The notes: a model not told the origin generated them from the letters alone. Shown: positions 1 through 13,550, counted from the first letter of the stretch. The stretch is DNA of 64,000 bases from Halichoerus grypus (GCF_964656455.1 NC_135721.1:47685530-47749529), one strand, 5' to 3'. Made by a program: numbers and translations.

Positions 1-254
1 AGAAGGAGGTTCAGTCCCTGGCCCCAAAGAACATTGAGGACATAGAAGACCAGGTTTTAGAGTAGGACTTGAACTAAGATAACTTTTTTCTTTTTTCTCT
101 TTTAAGCCTGGATTCTAGAGCCAACCTTCAGTATACTCCTCTCCATTCCCTCTGCATGACCTACATCTCCTCAGCAGAAGGCAACGAAGCTCTGCCCCCT
201 CAAAATGCTCTCCAGCTCAGCAAGACCTCAATCTTCCATCTGAGTCCCACCCCA

Positions 255-400
255 GGAGAGGAAGGGGCAGTAAAAGAGTGCTATCTCACTGCTCTCTGCC
301 TCAGTTTCTATGTCTGTCAAGTGGAAATCATAATAACTACCTTTCATGTCCCACAGAATCCCTTTGAGGATAAAATTAGAATTGACCACCTGATTGCTCA
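255..400 (+). repeat. MIR fragment
   Basis: 'gcctcagtttctatgtctgt', then 'aagtggaaatcataataac', follows the MIR core. Confidence 0.45.
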
Positions 401-639
401 ACATCCAAGGTTATTCTGAGCAATAGCTTCTCAACGAGAAGTTCAGGGAAGAGCCAATTTGGGGTGAGAGACACTGATACACTGGAATATGTATCACACA
501 CTGGGTATGCCAAGTTTTTAAGTTGAGGCTGGTTCCCCAGGTTACCCAGCACACCTCAGAACTAATGCCCCTCGATTGATGCCAACTGGTATTTACTCAA
601 AAGAAGAAACATAATTTAATATTATTCCACACAGAATAT

Positions 640-1225
640 AATCTGCAAAGACAGATTTCCAGCAAGGAGTAATTCTAACTATGGGGAAATCAGCATACTT
701 CTACTGCTAGAACTGAAAAATGACACAGCCTGATGAAAGGCAATTTGCCAACATCTATCAAAACTCCACGTGCAGTTATCCTTTGACCTCATAAATGCAC
801 TGCCGGGAATTTATCCCACAGATACACCTACATTCCTACAAATGACGTCAGTTCAAGGTTAGTTATGGCAGGTACAGGTTGTAAAAGCAGAAGACTAGAA
901 ATCATCCAGGGGTCCATAAATAGGAACTAGTTAAATATACCAGGGTACATCCTTACATGCAATATCTTAGAACAGAACATGGAAAGTTTCTATGCATTGC
1001 TGTGGAAAGATTTCTTCTATAGATTGTGTTAGAAAGAGCAGGAAATAAGAATGCATTTTAATATTTTTAGATTTGCTTGTATTTTCGCAAAGAGACCCTA
1101 GAAGGATTATGTAAGAAATTAATAAGAGAAGTGGGAGGGAGGCTTTTCAATGTACAACTTTTTGTATTGTTTTTATTTTTAAATCATGTGACTATTTTAA
1201 CTTTGCAAAAAAGAAATTAATAAAG
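640..1225 (+). mobile_element. L1M-like 3' end relic
   Basis: 'cctttgacctcataaatgca', 'gggaatttatcccacagata' and 'ggaactagttaaatatac' follow old L1 3' ends. It ends in an A/T-rich tail. Confidence 0.55.
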
Positions 1226-2222
1226 GAAGAAAGAAACCCTCTAGAATGCATTCCAGAAGGGGAAAGAGGACCGGACTGGGCAGCAGAAGATCATATTTGA
1301 TCCTGGCTGGGCCTCTGGTGGCCCTGAATTTCCTGAGCTGAAAGCCAAGAGGGGGTGGCCCTGTCTGCAGTCAGGCCTCCCAGCCCCACTCTTCTATAAA
1401 TAAGAGCCTTTCCCGGATCATGCCCTGGTTTACATCACAGCTACCTTCTGTGCCCTTTCGCTCATACAGACAACTGCAAGTTGACTGAGCGTGTTCAGCA
1501 CCACTTTCCAGAGAACGCCCAGACTCTTACAATCCATATTCAGTTACTTCTCATTCTTGCATTATATCTGTCAATCGTCCATGCCCCTTTACCTCTATCT
1601 TAGGCTTTATTCAAAGGCTTTTAAATTTACACTTTAACCTGGATGCATCCTTTTACAAAGCAATTTGGTCATATAAAAGGTAAATCATAAAAGTTTAATA
1701 CAGCTTCCTGTTTCTTGGGTAATTACCTTCGATGTAACAAAGTCCAGTTCTTGTTCATTCATTTGGAGTTACTTCAGTTAAGGGTTGTGGGAATGTGGGT
1801 ACAGGGGTAATGGAAGCCCGTGGGCATGGGATATGGAAGCTGAGATGAGCTGGGTTGCTCTGTTGCATCACAAGACAGAGGGCAAGAGGGGCCTGAGAAG
1901 GCAGTGGCCGTGCCTGGGGCTTTTCCATGCTATGCAGGACTGAAGCCCTGCTGAGCACTGAGGGTTGTCCAAGCAGATGCGCTGCATGAGAGGAGGCAGA
2001 GAGGGGTGGGCAGAAGGCTAAAGGGGACTAGAGGAGCTCTCTGAGTGTAAGGCACCAATCAAGGTTGGGTCTGGGCACAGCTACAGAGACAGGGGCTCAA
2101 CCATCATATCTGGCCTAGTGCCTGATGCCGGTGTAGACAGTGTTGGTATAACCCACCAAGACACCCAGAGAATCCAGCACCTCTGTTTTCTTCTTTTTTT
2201 CTTTAAACATCACTTTTGTCCA

Positions 2223-2462
2223 GGGGTACCTGGATGGCTCAGTCAGTTAAGTGCCGACTCTTGTTTTCAGCTCCAGTCATATCAGGGTCATGATCTCAGG
2301 GTCTTGAGATGGAGACCCATGTGGGGCTCCATACTCAGCGTAGAGTCAGCTCAAGATTCTCTCCCCCTCCCCCTCCCCCTCTGCCCTTCCCTCCCACCCA
2401 CCCCCATGTGCTCTCCTTTCTCTCTCTCTCTCTCAAATAAATAAAATCTTTAGAAAAAAAAT
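2223..2462 (+). mobile_element. CAN-SINE, full length
   Basis: tRNA-derived head (gtacctggatggctcagtca), CT-rich tract and aataaataaaatc tail. Target-site duplication ttttgtcca at 2214-2222 and 2463-2471. Confidence 0.93.
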
Positions 2463-2489
2463 TTTTGTCCAAAAACTTAAAATTTCTGA

Positions 2490-2880
2490 ATTAAAAAAAT
2501 CCATTTTTTCATCCAAACATGAATCTTTTCATTTCTCTGTGTTTACTTCCAGGCCCTAATCGTAAGAACTTACTTTTCCAGAAGTGGAACAGTTGTGTAG
2601 GCAAACTTCTACAGTTTTCATTTGACATTTCCTTATGAGCCCGTGGTCTCAAAGTCTTCATAATGGTTATATTAATGATTGAATAATATTCCATTGCAAA
2701 AACACACTATGGTTTAGTTTACCATTTCCCTATTATCATGGAGCTCCTTGTACATTTAGCTTCCCTATCCTTAAAATTTGTCCTTACATTATATTCTGAG
2801 CAGGGGGATAACTAGGTTAAAGGATATGAACACATTGGACATCTTCATTACTTTCTTACTTTTTTTCCTCTCCCGACTTT
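2490..2880 (-). mobile_element. L1M-like 3' end relic, minus strand
   Basis: 'gaataatattccattgca' and 'ataactaggttaaaggatat' read as the reverse of an L1 3' end. Decayed, with uncertain ends. Confidence 0.4.
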
Positions 2881-3835
2881 ATCCTGTCTCCTGTCATGGA
2901 GTTTACTAATACAATCAGGCAGGTTACCTCGTTGTGTCTGTCCATGTCTCTTGGTCAGTATTTGGGGTGGAGGCATTGTTTTCTTACCTATTTGAATAAG
3001 CTTTTTTAAACTTGAGTTTAAGTTACCATGACTGCAGTTTTTATTTAAGAAGTTATGCTTATTCATTATAAAACCCAGAACATCTTTTATAAATTTTTGT
3101 ATAATCTATCACATTGACACATAATCTTATTGTTTTCTCATTTATCTAAATTCTTTTTAAAACTTTCCATTATTATCTATCAATCCTTTTCTTTATTATT
3201 TTTTTCTGTAGCTTCAATTCTTATAAAGTTATTCTCCATAATAGAAACAAGGACTCTACTCTTTGTTAGGTTTTCCATGATTTGATTTAGATGTTTAATA
3301 AGCTGTTAGGCCTGGAGTTTACTTTAGCATGTGGTGTGAGGGCCCTGGGAAGGAGCAGAACCCAGTCTTGATGGACTGTATTTATCTTATAACTATTTTC
3401 TAATGTACACAGTCCTACTTCTGGGAAGTCAGTCCGGCAAATTATCTGGCAGGAGTAGTTATTTTTAGGTCAACCAGTCAGCTTACACATTGCTTTACAA
3501 GACCAGGCCTCAATTTGTCCAGGTTTGAGTCCTGATTTACCCTTCTGTATTCCTTACAGCAACTAGCCTCATGCCTTCCATGTGGCAGATGTTAATCCAA
3601 CCTGATTTGATATCAGAATGAAAAGAGCAGCACAGATCTGTTGTCTAAAAGAATCATCCAGAAGCTGAAGGGTACTGTTTTTAACCATCAGGACCTATCC
3701 CGACCAGTCAGTCTTTCCCAGGTTCTTGTTAGGGGTAGGATGGGAATGCCAACAAAGAGGGGCAGGGGCATGGCTAGTAGGGCAGGGCTGTGGAGCAGAC
3801 AACCTTGACTTCGAATTCTGTATCTACTGTATCTA

Positions 3836-3932
3836 TTTTCATCCAAACATGAATCTTTTCATTTCTCTGTGTTCTCGAGGGGTTCTCGAGCAAACTGAGG
3901 TCTGGGTTCTCGAGCAAACTGAGGTCTGGGTT
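3836..3932 (+). repeat. 38-nt duplicate of 2506-2543 followed by short tandem units
   Basis: 3836-3873 repeats 2506-2543 exactly (core ccaaacatgaatcttttcat). It is followed by two copies of gttctcgagcaaactgaggt (3881 and 3906). Confidence 0.85.
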
Positions 3933-4006
3933 CCTCATCTGTAAAAAGAATACAAAGAGTTCCTGGTATGGCCAAAATAAGGGTCAGCAATAAGACACAG
4001 CACTCA

Positions 4007-4212
4007 GGGGCGCCTGGGTGGCTCAGTCGTTAAGCGTCTGCCTTCGGCTCAGGTCATGATCCCAGGGTCCTGGGATCGAGCCCCGCATCGGGCTCCCTGC
4101 TCCGCAGGAAGCCTGCTTCTCCCTCTCCCACTCCCCCTGCTTGTGTCCCCTCTCTCGCTGTCTCTCTCTCTGTCAAATAAATAAATAAATAAAATCTTAA
4201 AAAAAAAAAAAA
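4007..4212 (+). mobile_element. CAN-SINE, full length, young
   Basis: Perfect head ggggcgcctgggtggctcag. Exact 15-nt duplication aagacacagcactca at 3992-4006 and 4213-4227. Confidence 0.97.
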
Positions 4213-4559
4213 AAGACACAGCACTCAGCCTGGTGCCTGGCCCTGGGAAGGGGCTCAGTGTGTGGCCACGATTATCATCTTCCCTGCTTCCTTTATGTCC
4301 TGGAAAATCTAAGTGCATAACCCTTGAGGCTGAAGGATGTGCATGGTGACGAGAAAGGGTGAGTATCAAGAAGGAAGTGTGAAATGATCCAACCACCACT
4401 TGCCCCGCCATGGACATACACGTTCGTGCAAGAGCCCAAGGCCCAACTGGTTTTGCTACGGATGCTTTATCAAAAGCAGGAATAGATCATTGCCAAGTTA
4501 TCTAATCTCCGGTTATCTGAGTCAGAGTTTATCTGCCTACTTATCTATCTCGAAAATGC

Positions 4560-5060
4560 TGAACCCTTCCCAATTCATTCTTACACACACAGCAGTCCTA
4601 TTTCTGAGAACTCTTTTATTTTTTTTTTTAAAGATTTTACTTATTTATTTGAGAGAGAGAATGAGAGACAGAGAGCACAAGAGGGAAGAGGGTCAGAGGG
4701 AGAAGCAGACCCCCAGCTGAGCAGGGAGCCCGACGTGGGACTTGATCCCGGGACTCCAGGATCATGACCTGAGCCGAAGGCAGTCGCTTAACCAACTGAG
4801 CCACCCAGGTGCCCTCTGAGAACTCTTCTAAAGTATACCCAAACATCTATGAAATTGCGTATTTGTGAGGTTCCATGCTGCTACAAAAGACTGGAAATAC
4901 CCCACGTGGCGATGACTAGGCAGCGGGTTGAATAAACTGTGGCACAAGCACACCACAGAACACTTGTACCTATGAAAAACAACTAGGAAATGCCCCGTGA
5001 ACTAGAGGTAACAATTTCTAGGACGCATTGTTCAGTAAAAAGAGCAGGTTGAGCACAGGT
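4560..5060 (+). mobile_element. L1M-like 3' end relic split by a SINE
   Basis: 'ctacaaaagactggaaatac' and 'gggttgaataaactgtggca' are L1 3'-end words. The SINE at 4616-4814 divides it. Confidence 0.5.
4616..4814 (-). mobile_element. CAN-SINE, minus strand
   Basis: Reads T-tail first, ending gagccacccaggtgccc. Duplication tctgagaactctt at 4603-4615 and 4815-4827. Confidence 0.97.
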
Positions 5061-5279
5061 CATGAAGCATGCCACCTCTTCCACAGATTTCCAAAAGCAT
5101 CAACGTCCCCTTCCTACGTTGCAAAATCAGAGACACGGGCAGACTCAGCATCAGAACATTAACAGGCTGAAGGAGAAAAACTATACCATCACCTGGATGG
5201 ATGCTAGAGAGGTGTTTGGCCAAATTCAACAACCATCCTGATTCTCTTAAAAGAAAAACATAAAACCCTGTTAGTGTTT

Positions 5280-5850
5280 AAGATAGAGAAGGAGACTCCA
5301 TTAATACTACAAACATATTAGAAACCAACAGGAAGCATGAAAAACAACGGTGAAATCCTAAAGGCCCTGCTACTAAAATTAGGTTCAAGTCAAGGATGAA
5401 CTCGATCTGGGCTTGTTCTGGAAGTTCTAGCCAACGTGCTGAAAGAAGAAAAAGAAGGAAGAAACAAATTTATCACTATTTTCAGCTGATATGATGTTCA
5501 GCAACAGAAGACTAGTTAAAATAAGAAAATCAGTCAAAAGAATCCTATGTAGCTACCAAAGATGACAGAACCACATCTATTATTATGGAAGTTCCAAGAT
5601 AGAGTACCAAATAGACGAAGCAGGTTACAAAACAGAATTAGACAATAATTTAATTTAAAAAATAAATATGCATAAGCCTATGTTGAATATATACATAGAG
5701 AAAAGTCTGAAAGGAAATTCACCAAAATATATTTAGAGATTATATCTCTGGCTTACGGGGTTCCAGGTGATTCTTATATTTCTTACATAAAACACTTTTC
5801 AGTATTTTCTGAATGCTTTATAATAAGCATTTTTATATGACCCAAAAAAA
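5280..5850 (+). mobile_element. L1M-like ORF2/3' relic
   Basis: 'tcaaggatgaactcgatctg', 'gttctagccaacgtgctg' and 'tttcagctgatatgatgttc' resemble the L1 RT region. The right part resembles the 3' UTR. Heavily decayed. Confidence 0.4.
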
Positions 5851-5989
5851 GCCAATAAATCTTTTTGCCCACAAACACATGTACATGGGAGTACATGCAA
5901 ACTCCTTTCAAGGTCACTGGGACAAGCTGTGTTTCTCCTAAAGTAGTTAGTGTTTGTGACTTCGGGCAATTCCCAACTCACCCTCATCT

Positions 5990-7600
5990 CCCAGAAAACC
6001 CAGATTGATCTGCTCTGCCTGGTCCCTTCCTCTCTGAAAGGGAGCCCCAGGTCTGCAGGTTCCAGAAAAGCCTAGTATGGCCTGATTCCCCAGGTGACCA
6101 TGGCCCCTGACATTAACACCTACAGCCAGTTCTATCCCCATCCTAGCTGTTTGCAAAGACTCCCAGCCCTCTGCTGGCTGTCCATCTTGCCCAAAGAGGG
6201 CTCTTCCTTATAGTCATCCAGCAGAAGCTTTTGCCTCCCCTGTGGGTGATTTAGAAATCATTCTGGCAGCCTCAAGCCTCCATATGCCAGGCTTCTCTGT
6301 CCCACTACTGGGCTGAAAGTCATGCACAGAGTATGCCAGTTCCAGTAACCTCATCCCAGGTCTCTTGAAGACCTTAAATGTCTCTCACCTGTTCCCGTTC
6401 CCAGGGGCCCTGGCCCTGCACTTCAGACAGCTTGGTTGAGTCCATTCTGCTACCTCATTCCTACTGGCCACAATTTTGTGTCTGTACCCTGCACCTGCCA
6501 TCACCCACCTCATAGAGGACAATTGCCTGGCGTAGGTTGCTGTTATATGTGGTGCATCCAGTTCTCATGCTGATTCTCCACTCTGTACCCTGGAGGCTCT
6601 AGAAGGCCCTGACTGATTCTCAATACCTGCTGGGAAAAGAACGAAATTTGCCACCTCCCTGTTTCAACTTAAGTCATAATCCAGCAGGCCCTCCCTGGAG
6701 CCTCTTCTGCCTCATACTCATCTCACACCCCACCAACTTCCCTCCTGGCCCAGAACCCACCACACCATCAGAGGACAGTCAGGCCAGCTCCATAAGGCTG
6801 GACATCCTTGCCCTAGCCTGGAGCATTCTCTTCCAATTGGCACTGTATTGGAGTGAGTGACCAAGTCCCAAGGTGACTCAGTAGACTGAGATCAAGGCTG
6901 GCCTTGATTATATTGGGACTTGAAAAGAGACTGGTATAGTCATTCCTCATCTCTCCAGAACCAGCTCCCTGGCAGTATCACCTTTCCATAATTCAGGTAC
7001 AAACCAGGAAGTAAACGCACAAATACAAATGCTTTCATATAGACTGGCTTTGAACCTGATAAACTTTACTTTATACTCATTTCTGCCTGGCTTTGTTATC
7101 TGATTTCTAACTCCATAACATTTGAGAAAAGCAAATGAGAAAGGGGGGACGCAGCAGGAATCAGGAAGTGACCACCTGAGAAGGATCCCATGCTAGGGTC
7201 GGGAAAGCGAGAGACCTCAGAAGCAGCGGCACACAGCCCTAGACCCCTGACACTACCACACAGCACAATGCGGATGTTTGTTTTGCTAACCCCAAGTCAT
7301 GCGCAAGCCTGACTCACATTCAGCGTGCTCCCCCAGGCTGCCTCAGTGTGTGCAAAGAGCTCCCAGACTGCTGAAGGCTGCCCACTTTGCCCAAAGGTGA
7401 GAGGGCTCCCCTTTGCACAACCACACTGCACAAGCAGCATGGGTTGATTCTCATCATTTGAACGGTAGTTCTCAGAAAGTGAATCCAAATGTATTTTTAC
7501 TGTTGATGCATTTATATACTGATATATTTAAAGCACAAATACTGTTGTCCTGCTGCATATGTGCTAATTTCTAGAACTAGCCAATGGAGGGGAAAGAAGG
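5990..7600. other. Intergenic stretch, nothing recognised
   Basis: Only short unconserved open frames. No splice-linked exons, RNA gene or named repeat seen. Confidence 0.5.
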
Positions 7601-7604
7601 CTGG

Positions 7605-7720
7605 ACCAATGAACTGTTAATGACTTAATTTCCTGATTAACTTCACTTTCCTCATCTGTAAAATGCAGTATATAACAGCTGCCTGCGTATTTCAAATTAC
7701 TGTGGAGACACGCTGGCTAC
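7605..7720 (+). repeat. MIR fragment
   Basis: 'ctttcctcatctgtaaaatg' followed by weaker MIR-like sequence. Confidence 0.5.
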
Positions 7721-8099
7721 ATGGAAGGAACAAGGAGTGTGTTTTACTTTAGTAATTCCTCTTATCTAGATTGAGTCATGGATCAAAATTACAAGAGGAA
7801 GGAAAATTACAAGTACATAGTATTCAAAGGTTAGAGATTAGGTGTATCTCACAGACAGATAATTGATTTAGAATTGGGCACCGGTAGGAGGACTTCCCGC
7901 CAACATTAGCAATGTGCCATTCTCTGGGAAAGAGCGACACCTACTGTATCCTAACTGTACTGCAGCTGACCTGGAAAACCGGGAGGCTTCAAACTTATGT
8001 GTACAAACCAGGCGCGAGATACCACCGCAAAAATAAAAATTAAGAACGGTCATACAGTATTGCCCCTTGGAAAAAAATCCCAATTTTCCTTCATTTAAA

Positions 8100-8420
8100 A
8101 GTAACTTCTGCTATCTTTCATAGTCGAATGTAATGCATATTCACTGTAGAAAAGTGAAAGAAAATGAAGATCATCCAATAGCACCATTCTCAACCCTTAT
8201 TCAACACTTAGTTCAGAACCACTGCTATTGTCAACATTGTCCTCTCTTCAGTCTTCCCTCCCTTTTTGTTCTTCCCGTTCTCTCTCTCTCTTTCTCTCCA
8301 TCCATGCATATTGTAAAAACAAAAACAAACAAAAAATCATCCCTCATCAGGGATAACCATAGCTAACAGCTTGGTGTGTATTATTCCACACATTTTTATG
8401 ACAATGGAAATGCACATCTA
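8100..8420 (-). mobile_element. Probable old L1 3' relic
   Basis: 'tgcatattcactgtagaaaa' and 'gataaccatagctaacagct' match old L1 reverse-strand wording. Similar sequence resumes at about 8990-9270 ('ttactgggtcaaacgatg'). Confidence 0.35.
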
Positions 8421-9649
8421 GTACAAACCAAATGGGCTATGCTGGTTGTCCTTCAAACCAAAGACCACCAGGAACACGCCTGCACTTGAGCTTCTCAGTC
8501 TGCGGTAAGGGAGAACACACAACCACGGGAACTGTGGGCGTTTCAGTAAGAGGCTGTTAGAAAGAATTTATAGGACTGGGGTTTGAGCCAGGTGATTTGC
8601 AGGAGGGTTTAAGGAAGCTGGGCTCTGCTCTGGATTGGATGTTGCCAGGAAGCAGGGTAATTCTATGATTGGCTACCTTAATAAATGTCACCCAGGAGGG
8701 ATGACCACCAGGAGGCTGAAGCTGGCAAAGAATTGGTAAAGGAGCAGCAGACCCTACTGTGAACCAGGACAGGCGGATGCTTGGTCATTTTTGTGGTTTG
8801 GACAAGGTTCCTGTTTCATCTGTGTGCAGACACGATTATGGAGTGGTCTTGTTTTTATCTGCTCCATCACATCACAGAGTGGCCTTATCCGCTGTCGCTG
8901 CGCTGTGACACGGAACTCTCTAGCCTCACGGTAATGCCAGGCCAGCTCCCAGCTGTTGGGGCTGCTCTTCTCTCTCTCAGGGTTGTCTCTTTTCTTCACC
9001 TAACAACGTTGTGAACATTTCTTCCAAGTCAATATTGAGTCTTATGTAACCAAATTTCTCTTGTTAAATAGATTTTTTTCTAATAGTTTAGGCATATAAT
9101 ACTAAAATGAAATCCTTTAGAAATACATCTTTGCACACGTATACTGTTATTTCCTTAAAATAAATTTCTAGACGTGTAATTACTGGGTCAAACGATGTAT
9201 ACATTTTAAAGTTTTTAATAAGACATCACCAGAATGCCTTCCACAGAGCATAAACTAATTTCACTTTCAACAATAGGATAGGATAGACTACTCAATTCCC
9301 CGCCCCCAAACCCTCGTCAGCACAAAGTCACGAAGTTTCATCAATCTTTTTTTTTTTTTTTTTAATCTTGGCCAGTTCTGTAGACCAAGACACATCTTGT
9401 TTCTAAAAGTTCTGCGGTGTACGGTTGGACACACAAGGACCAGATGAGGCATATGGATCTCACTAGACTCTGCTACATTGGACTGTGTCCATAGCTTTGG
9501 GGTCCAGTTAGGGGCACAGAGTCTTCTGTTGACGTCTCAAGTCTGTTTCTCAAGCCAGTTAAGAAGAGATGTATACAGAAGGGGTGTCTTTGGGTTCCTC
9601 CAGATTTGGGACACACTTTGACAACAGTATTTTTCAAAGTGTGTTATCT

Positions 9650-9715
9650 GCTCACTTGTCTGCCTCCCCACTGAATTAGGAGCTTCAAGGGGGCAGGGAC
9701 TGTGTCTTCCTCACT
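9650..9715 (+). repeat. L2 3' fragment
   Basis: 'attaggagcttcaagggggc' and 'agggactgtgtctt' resemble the L2 3' region. Confidence 0.4.
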
Positions 9716-10080
9716 TTTTTTCCAATTTGTTTTATTGTGGTAAAATACACATACAACTTATCACCTTCACCACCTTTAAGTGTGTATTAAGGACATTCAT
9801 ATCGTGCAACCATGAGCACCATCCATCTCCAGAACTCTTTTCATCTTGTAAAAGTGAAACTCTGTCCCTGTTAAACAATCCCCCCCATCCTCCTCACCCC
9901 CAGCGCCTGGTTACCACCATTCTAGTTTCTGTCACTATAACTGTAACTACTCTGAGTACCTCATTTTAGAAGTGGAGTCATACAGAATTTGTCTGTCTGT
10001 GACTAGCTTCCTTCACTTCTCATCACGTCCTCAAGGTCTATCCATGTTGTAGCAGGTATCAGAACTTCCTTAAAGTACTG
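9715..10080 (-). mobile_element. L1M relic, minus strand
   Basis: 'cgtgcaaccatgagcaccat', 'ccatctccagaactcttttc' and 'aggtctatccatgttgtagc' are characteristic of a reverse-oriented old L1. Confidence 0.6.
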
Positions 10081-10084
10081 TAAG

Positions 10085-11985
10085 AAAGAAACATGCTGCT
10101 TGAAGCCACCAAGAGTATCCGGTTGTTTGTTACTGCACCATAACAAAGCCTGTCCTGACTAGTACAGCAGTAAATGCCCGAAAGAATACGAACTTCTCTA
10201 GCACAGTGTCTAATGGCAGTTTTTCATAAACCTTTGTAGAAGTAGCATGTGGACATCTTGGTTTCTCAACTAGGACCCCATAGGTTCGTGTGCCCTTTTT
10301 TCGAGGATGTTTACCTGGGAAGTACAAGGTGATCACAACTTATGATGAGCTATAGTATTATGACAAAACCAAAGTTACCTAAATCCAGTACATCTGAGAT
10401 GTGATGGGTTTTGAGTCTGATAAAAGATTGGTTTGGTGGATATCTTTGAGGAGAAGCTACATTAGGGCGAATGGCTCCTGCAAAGGGTTGGAGGAAGGTC
10501 CTCCTTCTTCACTTCAGGCCCCTAGTGCTCACTTAGCTCCACCCCTCCCACAGTCCCTTCTGCTCTCTCACTCTATAGGCCAGTTCATAATGCCTGCACT
10601 CTGCACTCAGCCAATTTTAGAAACTCTATTAGTTACAGTAGGCATGAATTTTTCTCCACAAACCCACAGGTACAAAAAAGATTACTTATTTCTATAAATC
10701 AAATTAACTGGTTCTCAGCTCCCAGTCACTTCTGGGGGAAAATATTCTATTTCAGCCATCGTGGGGGTAGCCATCCTTTTCTCTAGAATTGAACGTGAAT
10801 TCAGGGAACTTAGTGCGGCTCCCGGTGAAGAGCAGAAGAGTCCCTGGTTCCTATGATCGTGATGGGAAGTTCATCGTCTGAGCTGACAGAGACAAAAGGT
10901 AGGCAGCTCCATCCTTCTACACTAACCATGGGGACACTTCTCCATAACCTCAAGGTCATGACTGTCTCCAACCTCCATGCATTCGATCCCCCCAGAGCTA
11001 TGGAGAAGCTGCATGGAAGCAGGGGGCAGGTCTATGTCACTAAAAGAATAAAACAGCCATCCCCATCCTCACCTCAGGGAAGGGCCATTCCTGACTCCTG
11101 GCTTCTTCTAGGGGAAGGAACGGGAGCCTACTTATCATACACAATGACGTGTCTTAAAAGGAGAGCGCTGGCAATGGGTGCCAAGTCTTGGCATTCTCGG
11201 GCTTGCAGGGGAGAGTTCCAGTGAATCCACCTGAGGCTGATTAGAACCCCTTAGCTGACAGATAGGAAGTATGCCTCCCAAGGCCCCAGGCCTGGACTTT
11301 CCCCATGAGTGCTCTGCCAAAGCCTCTACCAGAGAGGTCTATCAGCCTCCCCAATTCTCAACTGTCAGAGAGTCCCTGGAGTGAACCCAGTCCCAGGAGG
11401 ACTTTATTCCCAGCCTCCTCAACTCAAAGTCCTTGCTTGAACTTGAGGGTGGGACGTGGGTCTTTGGGGCCAGTACCAGTTGCTGATTTCTCCTGCTCCA
11501 ACCGTGGCTCCAGCTGCAGGGAATGAAAACCCTTAGCTTAAGCCGGCCAAGCCCAAGAGTCCACCAGAGGAGCGCCAACCCTGACATAAATGAGGATTAC
11601 CACACCCACCAGTGGGCAGGTCCGGGATTCACCTGGAGCCCCAAGCCCCAGGCCCCGTCTGTCTGGGGAAAACCTTAGTCCCATGGCTGGGAGTCCTTGA
11701 AAGAGGCAGAGAGTTCGTGACTTGCACTAATTTCTCCACAGAGCCTGGAGCAGCCCCCTGAAACTGATCTCTTGTCTGCGCCCTTCCAAACATACCTGGC
11801 CTCATCTAACCTCCTCGGGGAGCTAGATCATTCTGTGGCTTGCCTTTCCCTACCTCAACCAGGACCTGGTGGTTTGCATCAATCCAGATGGGCCACTCTG
11901 GAACCACACCTGCTATCTACCGGCCACACAAATTGTCATGTCACAGAGAGGCCTGTCCCTAGACCCCACCAAGGGTCTGCATTTA
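10085..11985. other. Intergenic stretch, nothing recognised
   Basis: Overlapping short open frames on both strands without motif content. No convincing gene or repeat. Confidence 0.5.
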
Positions 11986-11999
11986 AAAAACAACTGCAG

Positions 12000-12195
12000 G
12001 GCACGTGCCTGGCTCAGATGGTTAAGCGTCTGCCTTCGGCTCAGGTCATGATCCCAGGGTCCTGGGATCGAGTCCCGCATCAGGCTCCCTGCTCAGTGCA
12101 GTCTGCTTCTCCCTCTCCCTCTGCCATTCCCTCTGCTTGTGCTCTTCTCTCTCTGTCAAATAAATAAATAAAACCTTAAAAAATAAAATAAAATA
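12000..12195 (+). mobile_element. CAN-SINE
   Basis: Head slightly altered (gcacgtgcctggctcagat). Duplication aaaacaactgcag at 11987-11999 and 12196-12208. Confidence 0.95.
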
Positions 12196-12209
12196 AAAAC
12201 AACTGCAGA

Positions 12210-13527
12210 ACTAGGTCTTGTTGTTTTTATTGCTAGTTTCTCCTCCGGTTGGTGAAGATTTTTTAAAAATGCCAGGCTTGCCTCTGCTACAACGAACAAG
12301 GCCAGTCTTATCCCGACCCTTGAGACACAACCTGTGTGCAGATGACCAAGAACGGTCAGTGGTAGCCATGACTGCCCCCCCCCACCCCGACAGGGACATA
12401 GTAGCCAGGAAGGTCAGGACCCAGCAGATATGGAAAGATCCCCTTCCTGCCATCACTGAGCCACCAGTGAACTTGCAGGACTGCCGGGGGAAAAGGGAGG
12501 GTGCCTGAGAAAGGAAGTGAGTCAGCCTCCTGCTGGGTTAGGGCCAGTGGAGTGCTGGAGCTCACTTGGCTTGTAAGAGTCAACAGCCAGCATCCCTCTC
12601 TGGCTCTTTCAGTAAGGCCATGTGGGTAGCAGCAGACCACCGGTTAGGGGCAAGCCAAGAGTCACATTGTATGGGCCAGGGTCCAGAGCCAAAAACAGAG
12701 GAGAATTGAAGAGTGAGGGCCAGAAAGTGTGCCATCTTTGGAGTCAGGGGATAAATAAAAACACAAGGCCCAACCCTCCCCCTCCCCGTGGCTGCTTTAA
12801 CGTGTGAAGCCAGGCAGGTCTCTGGCTGCCAGAATCCTTACAATTCTCCCTGCAGGAACCCTGCACCCTTCTTTAGCTCCCTTATCCACAGACAGATCTT
12901 CTCCATTCTCACACACCTTCACAGGTAAAAGATCATGCAATCAGTTATTCACACTATTTCTTAGGGAGTTGGCTTTATATTCCTGTGCTACCCACTCACT
13001 TTGGGGGCTTGAACTTCACACCAACCAAGAGGTGGCTCTTTTTCCTTCATGCCTATCTCCCTCTTCCTCATTTTTTCCTACATTTCTCATTTTCCTCCAA
13101 CCAGAGCCACTGTCCAAGGACCAAATGCCCCAAATCCACTGTGATCTGGTCCCTTTCCTCCTCACAAACCCCAGGCCCCTCTGACATCTCCTCACCTCTC
13201 TTCCTCCCCCAAAATGGAATAAACCCATAACCTCAAGAGAACAAAGTGAGGATAAACACAAGACTTCCTCCATTCTCATATAGGACTAAGAAGGTCACTA
13301 AGCTTAGGCACATCTGAGGATCACAAAAATCACAGGCCCAGCCTCCCAAAACCTGGACACCAGCAGCTAAGATCTGGCCAGAGAGGACCCAGAACAGGAT
13401 GTCTGTGTGAGCCAATGATCCTCCTCCCACAGAATGGGGCTTACAGTGATTGCATGTGTCACGGTTATCATATGGTTCAGCTATAGGATTATGGCATCAT
13501 AGGTCAATTTTTACAGTAACAACATCT
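12210..13527. other. Intergenic stretch downstream of SEMA4F, nothing recognised
   Basis: Short open frames on both strands without recognisable domains. Confidence 0.5.
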
Positions 13528-13544
13528 ACTGGTATAGATAGTGC

Positions 13545-13550
13545 TTTATT
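13545..13550 (-). promoter_or_regulatory. Candidate polyadenylation signal AATAAA for SEMA4F
   Basis: Plus-strand tttatt, which reads AATAAA on the minus strand, is followed within about 40 nt by T/G-rich sequence (TGTTGTTACTGT). It is about 1.73 kb past the stop codon. Confidence 0.35.
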
